Below, piece after piece: positions 11,461 to 23,218 of a DNA stretch of 64,000 bases (within the stretch, counting starts at the first letter, position 1; each line of letters opens with the position of its first letter). Below the pieces are notes generated by a model. It had not been told where the DNA came from, did no database searches, and was given only the letters and a program-made list of their open reading frames with translations. The translations under genes and the position numbers were made by a program. The stretch comes from Cymbidium sinense (Eukaryota > Streptophyta > Magnoliopsida > Asparagales > Orchidaceae): the NCBI GenBank assembly GCA_021442155.1, contig CM038232.1, positions 60,605,436-60,669,435 on the forward strand, given 5' to 3'.

Positions 11461-14400
11461 CTAAATGATATCAAATGAACTCTAAATCCAATGAAACTTG
11501 GCCAAACCTATTTTCCCAACATACCCAACATATTCAAATCCAAAAATTAGCCAAATGACCATTCTATCCCTAGGCCATAGAACAAATTTTGGTCAAATCT
11601 ATGGGGAATTTCGTCAAGCCCTCTTCATATCAACTTGATACCTTTCTACTAGGTCAAGTGAACCCTATGGAGGGTGGTGCCCCAACCCATTGAATTTGGG
11701 TCAGCCCAAATGGACCCAAGGCCAAAACTGACCCCATAGCTCAAATTGGCCAAATAGAAACCTTCCCTCCACTCAATTTGAACCACATGGGAGGTTATCA
11801 ATCCACTCCTTAGTCCAAACCGACCATGTGCCAACTCCTAATAGCTCAAATAGACCTTTCCATATTGGAAATTGGATCAAAAATAGCAAAGATAACTTCG
11901 GCCATCCGATTTCCATAGGGGGAGATATACTCCCCCTAATTCACTTCAATTTTGATAGGCTCATTATTGATTGAGTAAGGGAGAATGTTAGGAGCCCTCA
12001 GAGAGTGATCTCTAGCCTCCTAGAGCTCTATCCATTTTCCCGTTCTTGACTATTGAATAGTGAAAGTAGGCTAAGAAAATCGAAATTCAAACTTCCTCTT
12101 CACTCAAAACCAGTGCAATTCTCTTTGCACATTCAATCATGGGGATAAGTCAAGTGCACCCAAGCATTCACACGAGCTCTAAAGGCAAGAGGAGAGCTAG
12201 TTCGATCAAGGCCGCAAGCAAGAGCAAGGGGAGTTGGTCCATAGAGAAAACTACCAAACCTCAAGAGCTAATTCTTTCACCATAGCTTCATCTCAACCAG
12301 ACGAAGCTCCTCCAAGGGAATCGAGCGCTGGTGATCACCTCCAGTGAGGTATGCCCTTTTCCTATCATTAGACTTAAGGTGTGTTGGTCCTTTGTGAAAG
12401 AAAGTGTAATGGCATGAAAATTCAACCGTTGGATAGGATTTCCATTAGTGTATGATGGTGTGTGCAAAGTGTTATCCTAATCTGAGCTCAATCGTGCTCG
12501 GACTAGTGCTTAGATCATGGATGATTCCTATGATTTGTAGGCTTTGGCAGAAATAGATATCTGGCCATCCATCCATGCATTTTGGATGGACGGCTGAGAT
12601 CAAACACACGCTTAGATCAGATTTAATCCTTTTGGAATGGTGGCTTTAATCTCAACTGTCCGATCCTAGGCCAGACGGCTGAGGCTAAATCGTGTACCGT
12701 CACCGCCACGCTTGCCATGATAGAACATTTAAGTGATGGCTCACCGCGCGATGCATGGAAAGTGCACTGACCGCCACCACCGCGTGTCACACTATGGATT
12801 AAGTGATTTAATTAGGTTTTAATTAATTCTAATTAACCTTCTAAGCTTTAAAAATTCATATCTCCCTAAACCAAAATCAGAAAAATATGAGGTAAATTGT
12901 CACAGAAAGATAATTCAATCTAGAATATTCTAAAATTAGTTTTAATGAATTTTGAGTTATATCTTTCTTTGATTTTTCCTTTTAATAGAAATATTAATTT
13001 ACTAATTACTCCCTAATTAATCCACCAATTAATCTCAAACTTCTTGGGTATATTTTCTAGGATGACCTCTGCCTCCCCTAATTTTCTTGGGATTTATTGA
13101 TGGCTTAAATAGGAGAAATTCAAATACATTTCTAGTTACCCCCCTTTATGTAATTAAGGATAATTAAGGGTTTGATTAGTGTTTTAATCCCTTATTGAAG
13201 TTGATTATGGTTTGATCCAATGAATAGGAGGCTTAGGAAATGATTTTGGGGTATTTTCCCTAAGCTATTCTCTAAACCCCCTTTTGTTTCCTTAATCCTC
13301 TCTTAATTAAGGGCTAATTCATTAATTACCCTCTTAGTTAATTTTTAAAAATTTTAAACTTTCTAGAACTTAATTAATCTACTTTGGGTAGATGCTTAGG
13401 TGTTCAAGAGCCTAAGTTCAATTAAAGAAATCAAAACTCAACTCATATGTGTGAGGGGTGTTTTGAAATTACTTAAGTTAAACCCCTTAGATTAATTAGC
13501 CATTAATCATGAGCCAAATTGCATTAGGCCCTATTCTTCCTAGGTGCATTGCAAATTAAAATTCCTTATGAATTTTTTATGTCATCTCATTGGCTCATAA
13601 TTATTTGGTTAACTATGTTAAGATGGTTTAGGTAAGGGTTAATTAGTATGTTTAATTCTTACCTTAACCTAATCAAAATCTAAAATGAATTTAGTCATCT
13701 AAAAATTAAACAAAAATGTTAAACACATGTGGGAATGGGTTAGCAACAGTGAACTCGATCCATATTTTTAAAATAAAATCAAACTCAAAATCCAACAAAA
13801 ATCATACTAAATGAACTTTGATTTACTTTAAGCTTTCTTGTTTCATATGATTGTCTTAAGGATTTAATTAAAGTGAATGATTTACATGCTTTCATTGCTT
13901 TATTTCTTTCTCCAACATGTTAAATATGTATGTCATATGGTTTCATGCATCTAGACTTTTCAAAATTCAAATTTAAAATGAAAATATTTACTTTATGTCA
14001 AATTTGCATGTGTTGGCTAAAGTAAAAAATATGAGTGGCTATTATCACTATTAAATTCAAATTATTTTTAAAATATATGAATCAATTATCAAAACTAAAA
14101 ATGTGTTTCTTATATTTTAATTATAAGTTTGCATGTGAGTAAGATATAAGGGTGTGCTTAGTATAGGTTTCCCTTCTCTTCTCTTTTAGTATAATTTTGA
14201 ATAGGAGTTGGTAAGATGTATGGTTCATTTGAAAAGAACCTAACACTTCCCTAATTTTATATCCTATTCATTCCTGTACTATCACTTAAAAAGGGTACAT
14301 ATCCTTTCACATATAAATTGTATAAACAAAATGAATCAATTAATATAAATTTTTTTATTCTTTCTTTTTCATTCATTTCTTTTGTACACATGTTTGTATT

Positions 14401-15599
14401 TAAGGAAAGTGGTATGTTAGTCTAGACAACCCTGAGGTTGCAAGGCTTTAAGTAGCCATAAGTAGGTCTTGTACCTTACACCTCTGGTTAACAATGGTGT
14501 TGTACTCACTTATGCCTTTCTTACTTTCATGTGTACTTGTGAAAATTGGATAAGAAATCCCTTTTATACTTAAGAAAAATCATGCATCATGAACTTCTAA
14601 ATTTCTTTATATGAATTACTTAGCACACATCATAAAGTGTGTTAAACATTTTCATTTATGTGTATAAATATGCTTAGGACTCATTCATATGCACGTTATA
14701 CATGTTGGGAAAGAACTAAAGTGATGTATATTTTGTCAATTTAGTTCATTTTTTTAAATCTTAAAATGTCTTTCTTTTTGAATAGGTTTGTTTAGAGTTC
14801 ATCTAAACTTAGGATTAATTAAAATGCTTAATCAAAACATTCACTAAACAAAACCAAAACATGAATCTACTTTAGAAATTACTTATGTTAGGGAAGGAAA
14901 TAGAAGTTCTCTTCTCTTTCCCTCTCTTTATAACTTAGTAATTAATTGTAGGATTCATTTGAGCTTAATCGAAACTTGAAATAAAATCAATCCAAAATAA
15001 TTAAATCACTTAAATGAAACCCTCCTCTAAGTTTAACATGCTTCATTCTTAGAAAATTATAGCTTAAAGTCATAGCTAAGCATACCACACAAACCTTCCA
15101 AAGCACACACATTGCTAACAACTTCTATTTTTTAGGTTAGGCATGGTTTGATTCTTACTTTTGTTTTATGATATATATGTTTTATACTGGATGTTAGGAT
15201 ATATGTGTGTAGAATGAATGGTAGGGCGATCTTATTCTAACCATTATCTTCTGTAAGGGATCATGCTTAAGGGATGCTATAATAAATAAAAATATAAATA
15301 TTTTTGTTGTGCAGGTGCTTATACCCCTAAGCATAATCCAATAAGCTAGGTGGACCTAGTCACCCATGTGTGGGGTGATAAGTCTAATATACATGCTTGG
15401 GATTTTATATGGTTTGTTTAGGTAACCTTTTTTTTGTAAGTGTTAGCTAGATTTACTTTTCCTTTTCATGTAAATTTTGCAATTAAGATTTTGGAATGAT
15501 TGTTATGGGGATTAGGATGAACAGTAGTCATAAGATTTTATCTTATGCACCATGTGAAGCCTTTGGAGCATCCACCTTCCAACCATCCAAAAGAAGGAA

Positions 15600-15640
15600 C
15601 CAAAGAAGAAAGAAGAAAAGAAGAAGAATGAAGAAATGAA
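15600..15640 (+). repeat. GAA-rich tract upstream of the TATA-like box
   Basis: A purine run (aagaagaaaagaagaagaat) about 65-105 bp upstream of the TATA-like sequence. It is conserved in position in all four family LTRs, though length and phase vary. Confidence 0.85.
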
Positions 15641-15704
15641 GCTTGAAGACCCCCATAACAATGAATTCCTTGCTTAATTATATTTAATTCATTTGTAATC
15701 TGAG

Positions 15705-15731
15705 TTGTATAAGGGTAGAGCTTGGCTACCC
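15705..15731 (+). promoter_or_regulatory. Core promoter of E2's 5' LTR: TATA-like box and palindrome
   Basis: TTGTATAAGGG is the mutated counterpart of TTATATAAAGG in LTR B. It is followed at once by a perfect 6-bp inverted repeat, GGGTAG (15713-15718) and CTACCC (15726-15731), with 7 bases between. Transcription would begin about 30 bp below the TATA box, setting the U3/R border near 15735. Confidence 0.55.
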
Positions 15732-17216
15732 AATTTTTTTTGGGTTTGTGTGATGGTACCCGACCATAATGGCCTTTATTCTTTTATGATTAGCTTTATA
15801 AATTGATTGATGATTTTTTTAGCTTGTGCATTAAGTGGCATCTTTTTTCTAGTTTTTTTCTTGCTTTATGTATGGCCTAGATGTGGATTAGGCTCTTAAA
15901 GAAAAATCAATCTTTTACTAAACTTAACAATTCAAAACTAAAAATAAAGAACTCATAACCTCACATAAAGCTTAGGTTAGAAAATCAAGATAAAAGAATT
16001 AGCAACCCTTTAGCTAGATGAGTACTTATTTTATAACATCATGCACAAATGCATCTTGTTTTACTCTTGATTTGAGGGCTTCCACCTTTGCTAAAAAGAC
16101 TTGGCTTGACCTTTGAGAGATATTATGGAAACACACCTCTTCCCTTCTCACTGATTTTGGCTAATAACTTTATTTCTTATGCATTAGGCATATGAATCCT
16201 ATTAGCCTGAGTCAAAATAATTATCCAAAAATAAAAATAAAATAAAATCTAAATTGCATTAGATTTAAGTTATTTGAAGCATGTCCTTACATGATCAAGT
16301 CTCTTTAGGGAGTAAGTTTAAGGACTTAGTCTCTTTCTAAATAAATAATAGCCTAGCTATCTTGCATAAAGCATATGACTTGCCTACATGAATTTAAACC
16401 AGGAGGAGTTAGTGGCCACCCCGTGTAAGTCCAAGCAGTCGAGTAGTTTGTACTCTCATGTGGAGGCAAATCAAATACCCATTTTTCACCTAAGATTTAG
16501 GTTGTGCTTTTGACCCTTGCCAAAGCTCCCTAGATTTAGATTCTGAGGTTGCTTCTCCCCTTTATGGGCCATAAGCTTAAATCATCACCTTTTAGGCATT
16601 TTCTTAATCCTGTGTTATGGAATCATAAGTCCTAAATTTATAATAAAAAATTCAACTCAAACAAAATAAATCAATTTCAAAAATGTAAAGCCCAACCATA
16701 GGATAGTTTGATATGCTTGCTAGGTTTTCTAGCATCGTGGGTATCTCTTACATATCTTTCTTTTGGCTTCAACAATAACTCCCTCTCTTTGATCAATCCC
16801 ATTTGATCTTCAAAAATGAAATAATTGATTGATAGCCCTTTCCTATTGAAATCTTTGAAGACAACGATCATTTACCTTAATCGAGTATTCTAATGCATCT
16901 GCCCCTTAGGATGTAATTAAATATGGGGCTTGCACGAACTTAACAAACCCTTTAAAATAAATCTTACTTTACTTTTCCATGTAAAGTAGGGAAGAATCTA
17001 CAGTACATGACCCATTGTCCTTAGGAGTCCTTATTGAGGTGATTAGGTCCATTAAAGGGTAGTGACTTCTATCTCCAGATAGTATACTATTCCTTGATCT
17101 ACATCACGAATGCATCCTGGATGCATGGCATCCCAAAAAGATGGATTTTTATATTCTTTCTTTTCACCATAAGATGAAGGCAACCATATAGAAAATTTTT
17201 CACCCATTGATTTTTC

Positions 17217-17235
17217 TGGCGACTCCACTGGGGAT
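17217..17235 (+). promoter_or_regulatory. Primer-binding site of E2, complementary to tRNA-Arg
   Basis: TGGCGACTCCACTGGGGAT starts 8-10 bp after the LTR end. It complements the 3' end of a plant tRNA-Arg (TGG for CCA, then the acceptor stem) with one A/G difference. Minus-strand DNA synthesis starts here. A tRNA-Arg PBS is a known trait of Ogre elements. The match was made from memory of the tRNA sequence. Confidence 0.85.
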
Positions 17236-17823
17236 GGTCCTCTCTCCATCTTTGGTAAATGATCATTGTCTTTGAGTATCGATAGTGGGTTTGTACTTTG
17301 GTACGAATCCTAGAATATCTTTCTTTCCATTGGCACTTAGCTTATTTCATTCTTAAGTTGAGTTAGCCAACATCTTTAGGTTTTAGGACCTCACTCTCTG
17401 TTAGTCTTAAAATCCTCATTGGGTTCTCTAATGGGTAAAATTAAAAAGATCTAAATAAAAAGAAAACATTTAAAGACTTCCTCCTTATCATTTTTATGAT
17501 AGGGAAAGGTTCATTCTAAAATAATAAAGACTAAATAAATCTTTCATAAGAACTTTGCTTTTCAAAAAGCACTCTTTCAAAAATGCACATAATAAAATAT
17601 TTTTCACAAAATTTTATCACCCTCATTTAACAATTCTCATAATTATTACATGTAGGAATTTCCAAAAATAAAATTAACAATCTTTTCCAAAAGCACAAAT
17701 GAACATCTTCCTTCAATTCATTTTGATGAAGATTTCATTTTCAAAATAAAATGAACAATCATCTTTCCAAAAGTCAAAATCAAAATAAAAAATAAGATTT
17801 TCAAAAAGCACATATGAACCTTT

Positions 17824-17853
17824 CCATTCAATACACTCACACCTATTGAATGG
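17824..17853 (+). repeat. Leader hairpin, unit left of solo LTR B
   Basis: A perfect 10-bp inverted repeat, CCATTCAATA and TATTGAATGG, around the 10-base loop CACTCACACC. The loop length and stem layout match the array continuing right of LTR B, showing the array was split by that insertion. Confidence 0.85.
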
Positions 17854-17887
17854 GAGTTTCATTTTCAAACAAAATTAAATTTTCAAA

Positions 17888-17892
17888 AGCAC
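17888..17892 (+). repeat. Target site duplication of solo LTR B, left copy (AGCAC)
   Basis: AGCAC directly precedes the LTR B start and recurs directly after its end (24737-24741). The join 'caaaagcacatatgaac' it restores is the same linker found at 17805-17820. Confidence 0.95.
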
Positions 17893-18239
17893 TGTTGACC
17901 TCATTTTTAGGATGAGCTCTCAACCCCTCCATCTTAGACATATGACTCCTCTTATACTTTAAGAGTTCCTTAGTCTTAAGACAAATCTAGTGATTAGGTG
18001 GACACTCAACCTAGCCCTAGAGACTTAGAAGAGTTAACCATATGAATAGGTCATGCCTTAGGGGTGTTAGGAAAATTTCCTACCCTTAGCTTAAACCATT
18101 CCTCACTTTCCTTCCTTCAAGTCAAACTCAAAATCAATCTTAATTGATTTTCTCCAAATTCAAATCAACTCCATATGATTGAAATCCATGATTGAAATCT
18201 ATGATTGAAACCCATGACCAAAATCCATCAAAAATTCCT

Positions 18240-18950
18240 AAGTCCAAATTTTGCCTAAGTCCTTGATCTTCCCTTAAAGATTTAACCAAAATTATGATCA
18301 AAACCTATTCAAACCTTTACGATTTTCTCATAATCCATTTATATTCTCATTTATATTCATATATATAAATGAAGTATAAATTCAAACCCATCAAATCAAA
18401 CTCAAAATTCCAAATTAATTCAGGAAATTTTCCTTAAGTCCTTAATTTTCCATTAATGGACTTAGCCTAAATCATGATCAAATCATTTCAAACTCATGGT
18501 ATTTTCTCAAAAATCATTTATATTCTCATTTATATTCACATATATAAATGAAATATAAATCAATCAAATCAAATCCTCAAATTGAATTCTCAATTTAAAA
18601 TTTTCATAAGTCATTAATTTTCCATTAATGAACTTAGCCTAAATCATCATCAAATCAATTCAAATTCATGGGATTTTCTCATAACTCATTTATATTCTCA
18701 TTTATATTCACATATATAAATGAAATATAAATATAAATCAATCAAACCAAATTCAAAAATTCATATCCCTACTCTAAATTTTCCTAAGTCCTTTAAATCT
18801 CCATTAATGGACTTAGCCTAAATCATGATTAAACCACTTCAAATCCTTGAAATTTTCTAATGATCAATTTATATTCTCATTTATATTCACATATATAATT
18901 GAAATATAAATTCAAGCAATCAAAACTAATTCTAAAAATCAAACGCAAAT
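18240..18950 (+). repeat. Tandem subrepeats of about 185 bp in LTR B
   Basis: Four copies of the U3 subrepeat, with cores 'cacatatataaatgaaatat' or variants near 18358, 18538, 18710 and 18890. None has the AT expansion seen in E2's 5' LTR. Confidence 0.8.
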
Positions 18951-19279
18951 CCACTCAAAATCCAATCTAAGCCTTTCAAGTCAAAGTCTTGAACTTAGAC
19001 AAATCAACTTCAAATCAAGCCAAACTCTTGATTTTCTCTCATGATTCAATCAACCCTACAATCATGAGCTCATATATAAATCCAAACTTCAATCAAACAA
19101 TCAAAACCTAAGTAAAAAATCAAAGCCAAAACCCTTTCATATTCTTCCTTTGATGAAATTGTCAAATGGATTCAAACCCATTTGACTTCAAACCACTTGT
19201 AAATGGATTTATATTTCAATCATGAGTCCATATACAAGATCAACCTTCAAATCAAGCTTTGACCAAGCCATTTGACCCA

Positions 19280-20110
19280 CTTGCTCACTTGACCCAAAGT
19301 GACCTAAAGTACCCTTATGAGCCAAATTTTAATCCTAACCAAATTGGATTGAACCAAACTCATATATATCTCTCATCATGATCAACAATCATCATAGGAT
19401 GATCAATCAATTAAATTGGGTCAAACCAAGTCAAACATAAGGGTTGACTAAGTCAACACTTAACCCAAAATGAAACCTTACATAGCCAAATTCCACCATA
19501 GGCCAAATTGATTGAAACCATTGATCTAAGTTAACTCATGACCTATGTTTAAACTTGACCAAGTCAACATTTGAGCCTAACCTAGCCCACTATTACTTGG
19601 TTGACCCATTTTGACCTATAGGATCAAAATGTGTCAAAACTTGATCCAAGCCAAATTGATCCAAACAATGGGTCAAGTTCATTCCAAATCACTTGTTGAA
19701 CTTGACCAAAGCCTCAATTAGCCAACTAGACCCAACCTAGCCCAATTGACCTTAGACCCAACATGACCTAATGGGGCCATGTTGAGCCAAATTTGAACTT
19801 AAACCAAAATAGATTGGAAACAAAGATACCAATCCACTCCATATGACTAACCTAACCTAAACCTACCCTTGACCTCCTCAAATAGGTCAAATGGGTCAAA
19901 TGGGTCAACTTGACCCATTTGACCTAAATGAAGTCATATGAGCCAAATTAAAAACTATACCAAATTGAATCAAACCAAATTCACCAAAATATTTCAAATG
20001 GTCATATGAACTTAACCCAACCCTTAGTTTCACCCAAATTGACCAATTGGTCAACTTGACCCAAGTTGGCCCATTTTGACCTAAATGGATCAACATGAGC
20101 CAAACCTTAT
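19280..20110. promoter_or_regulatory. W-box core cluster in LTR B
   Basis: Dense TTGAC/GTCAA cores in both orientations, corresponding to the cluster in the other LTRs, with the same inverted arrangement near 19880-19925 and 20038-20090. Confidence 0.45.
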
Positions 20111-21309
20111 CAAATGAAATCCAAATCTCATGAAACATGGCCAAAAGTAGTTTCTTCAAATACCCAACATACCCAAACTAAAAAAGTCAATAAAATGACC
20201 ATCCTACCCCTAGGCCATAGAACAAATTTTGGAACTATTTTGGCCTAATCCATGGGTAATTTGGTCATACCCTCTTCACATTCACTTGAGACTTTCCTAA
20301 AAGCTCAAGGGCATCTAGTGATGAGTGGTGCACCCAACCCAATGGGTTTGGGTCAGCCTGATTGGTCCCTAGACCAAACCCGACCCCATAGGTCAAAATT
20401 GCAAATTCAAAATCCCCTTCCCACTCAAATTTAAGCACATGGAAGATTGGCAATCCACTCCTTGGCTCAAACCGACCATGTGCACACTCTTAATTGATCA
20501 AACAACCCACTGCCTATGATCACTTGGATCAAAATGGCAAGTGCATTAACGGTCATCCGATCCTTCAAGGGGGAGATATCTACCCCTAAACAAACTCAAA
20601 TCAAGCATTCCTGAATTCAATTGAGTACTAGTGAGACTTAGGAGCCATCAAAGAGTGATCCCTAGCATCCTAGAGCTCTTGACATTTCCCCATTTCTCAA
20701 TTTTTGAACTGTGAAAATAGAAAGTTCAATCCATTCTTGAACTTTCTCAACACTCAAACTCCACTCAATTCCCTCTTCAAGCTTCATGAGAGGACCAAGT
20801 GAAGTGCACCCAAGCTCTCTTCCAAGTTCTTGAAGCAAGGGGAGATCCAATTCAATCAAAACTGAGCTCAAGCTAAGGAGAGGGTGACCCATAGAATGAT
20901 CCACTCAACCTCAAGTGCTCAAAACTTCAGCAAGGCTTTGTCTCAACCAAATAAAGCTTCTCCAAGGGAATCGAGAGCTAGTGATCACCTCTGGCAAGGT
21001 ATGGGATTTTCTAACCATTAAATTCAATGTAGTGTGGAGCTTTGTGAAAGAAATTTTCATCCCATGGATTTTTGACCATTAGATTTGTCGCACTTTAGCT
21101 TTAGATGGTTTGGGTTGAGTTTGGTTTGAATCCAACTAGATTGAGCTTGGATCTTCCCCTTGATCATGGACGGTCTATATTGATCAAGGGGAAGAACTTG
21201 GGAGATCTCAACCATCCATCCGCACATTTTGGATGGACGGCTGAGATAATTTCCCACGTTTAGATATTTGTTATTCATTTTAAAACCATGGGAGATCTCG
21301 GTGATCATC

Positions 21310-21420
21310 GATTAGATCAAACCATGTGTGTCGTCACCGCCATTTAGATTTGACATTTAAGTAACCCCTCACAATCTACGCATGAAATCATCCGCCGCCA
21401 TGTCACGCATGAGCAGGGAT
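21310..21420 (+). other. CpG-rich patch in LTR B
   Basis: Contains 'gtcgtcaccgccattt' and 'catccgccgccatgtcacgc', matching the patches in R and both E2 LTRs. Function unknown. Confidence 0.55.
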
Positions 21421-23054
21421 TAGTTAGGTTTATTTAAAATGCCTTGATTAATTTCTATTAATTCAGGGATCTTCTAAAATTCATAACTCCTAAAAAAATT
21501 CAAAAAAATTATGAAATAAAATCCAATGGAAAGATAATTCAACCTAGAATATTTTAAAATTAATTTCAATGGGTTTTGAATTATAGTTTTCTCTGAATTT
21601 GAGTTTAATTAAAAACTTCATTTTGCTAATTATTTTTTAATTAGTCCTCTGATTATTCTCAAATTTCTTGGATATGATTTAAAGGATGACTTCTACCTCT
21701 TCAAATTTTCTTGAGATTATTGAAGGTTTGATTAGGAGAATTGCATATAGATTTCTTAATTACCCTTCTTATTTAATTAAGGATAATTAAGATGTAATTA
21801 GTGATTTTAATCCATGATTAGGGTTGATTAAGGTCAGATCCAATAAGTAGGAGGTTTATAGAATATTTTTGGGGTATTTCCCTTAAGCTCTTCCCTAAAC
21901 CCCCTTTTCTTTCCTTAATCTCCTCTTAATTATGGGTTAATTCATTAATTACCCCCTTAATTAATTTCCAAAAATTATAAAAAGGTTTCAGAACTTAATT
22001 AATCTCTTTTGGGTAGATGCTTAGGTGTTTAATATCCTAAGTTCAATTAAGGAAATCAAAACCCAATTCATAAGTAGGAAAGGGTGTTTTGAAATTACTT
22101 AAGCTAAACCCCTTAGCTTAATTAACTTTTAATTGTGAGCCAAATTGCATTATGCCTTTTTCTTATTAGGTGCATTGCAAATTTAAATTTCTTGTGAGTT
22201 TTTATGTCATCTCATTAGCTCATAATTATTTGGTTAATTATTCTAAGGTGGTGTAGGTAAGGTTTAATTCATACCTTAACCTAATCAATGCGTAAAAATG
22301 GATCTAATTATCTAAAAATTAAACAAAAATATCAAACACATGTGGGAATAGGTTAGGAATAGAAAACTCATCTCACCTTTTCAAAATTAAATCAAATTTC
22401 AAACTGAACAAAAATCACTTTGAATTAACTTTGATTCATTTTAAACCAAATCAAAACATGAAATAAAATCAACCCAAAATAACTAAACAACTTAAATGAA
22501 ACCCTCCTCTAAGTTGAACATGTTCTTCAAACTTAGAAAATTTGAACTATATCTAAGCACACAAAACCTTCAAAGCACACATTTAAGTCATCACTTCTAG
22601 TTTTAGGTTTGGTTGGGGCATGGTCTGATGTTTATTTTGTTTTGTGATATATGTTTTAGATCAGATGTTAGGGTGTATGCTCAGAGAATGAATGGTAGGA
22701 TGTTCTTAGTCTAACAATTTTTTTTGGGATTAGCTTAAGGCTACCATAAATAAAAATATAAATGCTTTTGCTTGCAGGTGCTTTATACCCCTAAGCATAA
22801 TCTAATAGGCCAAGTGGACTTAGTCACCCATGTGTGGGGTGATAAGTCAAATATACATGCTTGGAATTTATGTGGTTTGCCTTAGCTAACCTTTGTTTTG
22901 CTGGTGTTAGTTAGATTTTCACTTTTCCTTTTCATGTAAATTTATGCAATTAGGATTTTGGAATGATTATTATGGGGATTAGGATGAGCATTGGTCATAA
23001 GATCCTATCTTATGCACCATGTGAAGCCTTGGAGCATCTACCTTCCAACCATCC

Positions 23055-23125
23055 AAAAGAAGGAACTAAAGAAGAAAAGAGGAAAAGAAGAAGAAAGAAA
23101 AAAAACAAAAGAAAGAAGAAATGAA
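23055..23125 (+). repeat. GAA-rich tract in LTR B
   Basis: A purine-rich run of GAA/GAAA units 65-135 bp upstream of the TATA box, the counterpart of 15600-15640. Confidence 0.85.
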
Positions 23126-23190
23126 GCTTGAAGACCCCCATAACAATGAATTTCTTGCTTAATTGTAAAGTAATTCATTTGTAATCCGGG

Positions 23191-23218
23191 TTATATAAAG
23201 GTAGAGCTTGCTACCCAC
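23191..23218 (+). promoter_or_regulatory. TATA box and palindrome of LTR B
   Basis: TTATATAAAG is a good plant TATA box. The palindrome GGTAG/CTACC follows within 20 bp. Expected transcription start is near 23220, leaving about 1.5 kb of R/U5 to the LTR end. Confidence 0.65.

Larger units (their letters stand above)
10636..17208 (+). repeat. E2 5' LTR, right part (rest of U3, R, U5)
   Basis: Continues from 2639 after removal of LTR R, opening with the 'gctcacttaacccaaagtgacc' stretch seen uninterrupted in B and the 3' LTR. In order it holds a W-box cluster, the U3 middle, a CpG-rich patch near 12700, a GAA-rich tract, a TATA-like box near 15705, and about 1.5 kb of R/U5. It ends around TTTTTCACCCA (17206-17208), just before the PBS. 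The last two bases are uncertain because the CA end has changed. Confidence 0.9.
17209..17892 (+). other. E2 leader, part 1
   Basis: Untranslated sequence between the 5' LTR and solo LTR B. It begins with the PBS and is AT-rich with many 'caaaagcac' and 'attttcaaa' linkers. It contains the first clear unit of the hairpin array (17824-17853). No coding sequence seen. Confidence 0.8.

Noticed and set aside
17217..17235. tRNA gene
   Set aside because: Only the complement of a tRNA 3' end is present, as expected for a primer-binding site.
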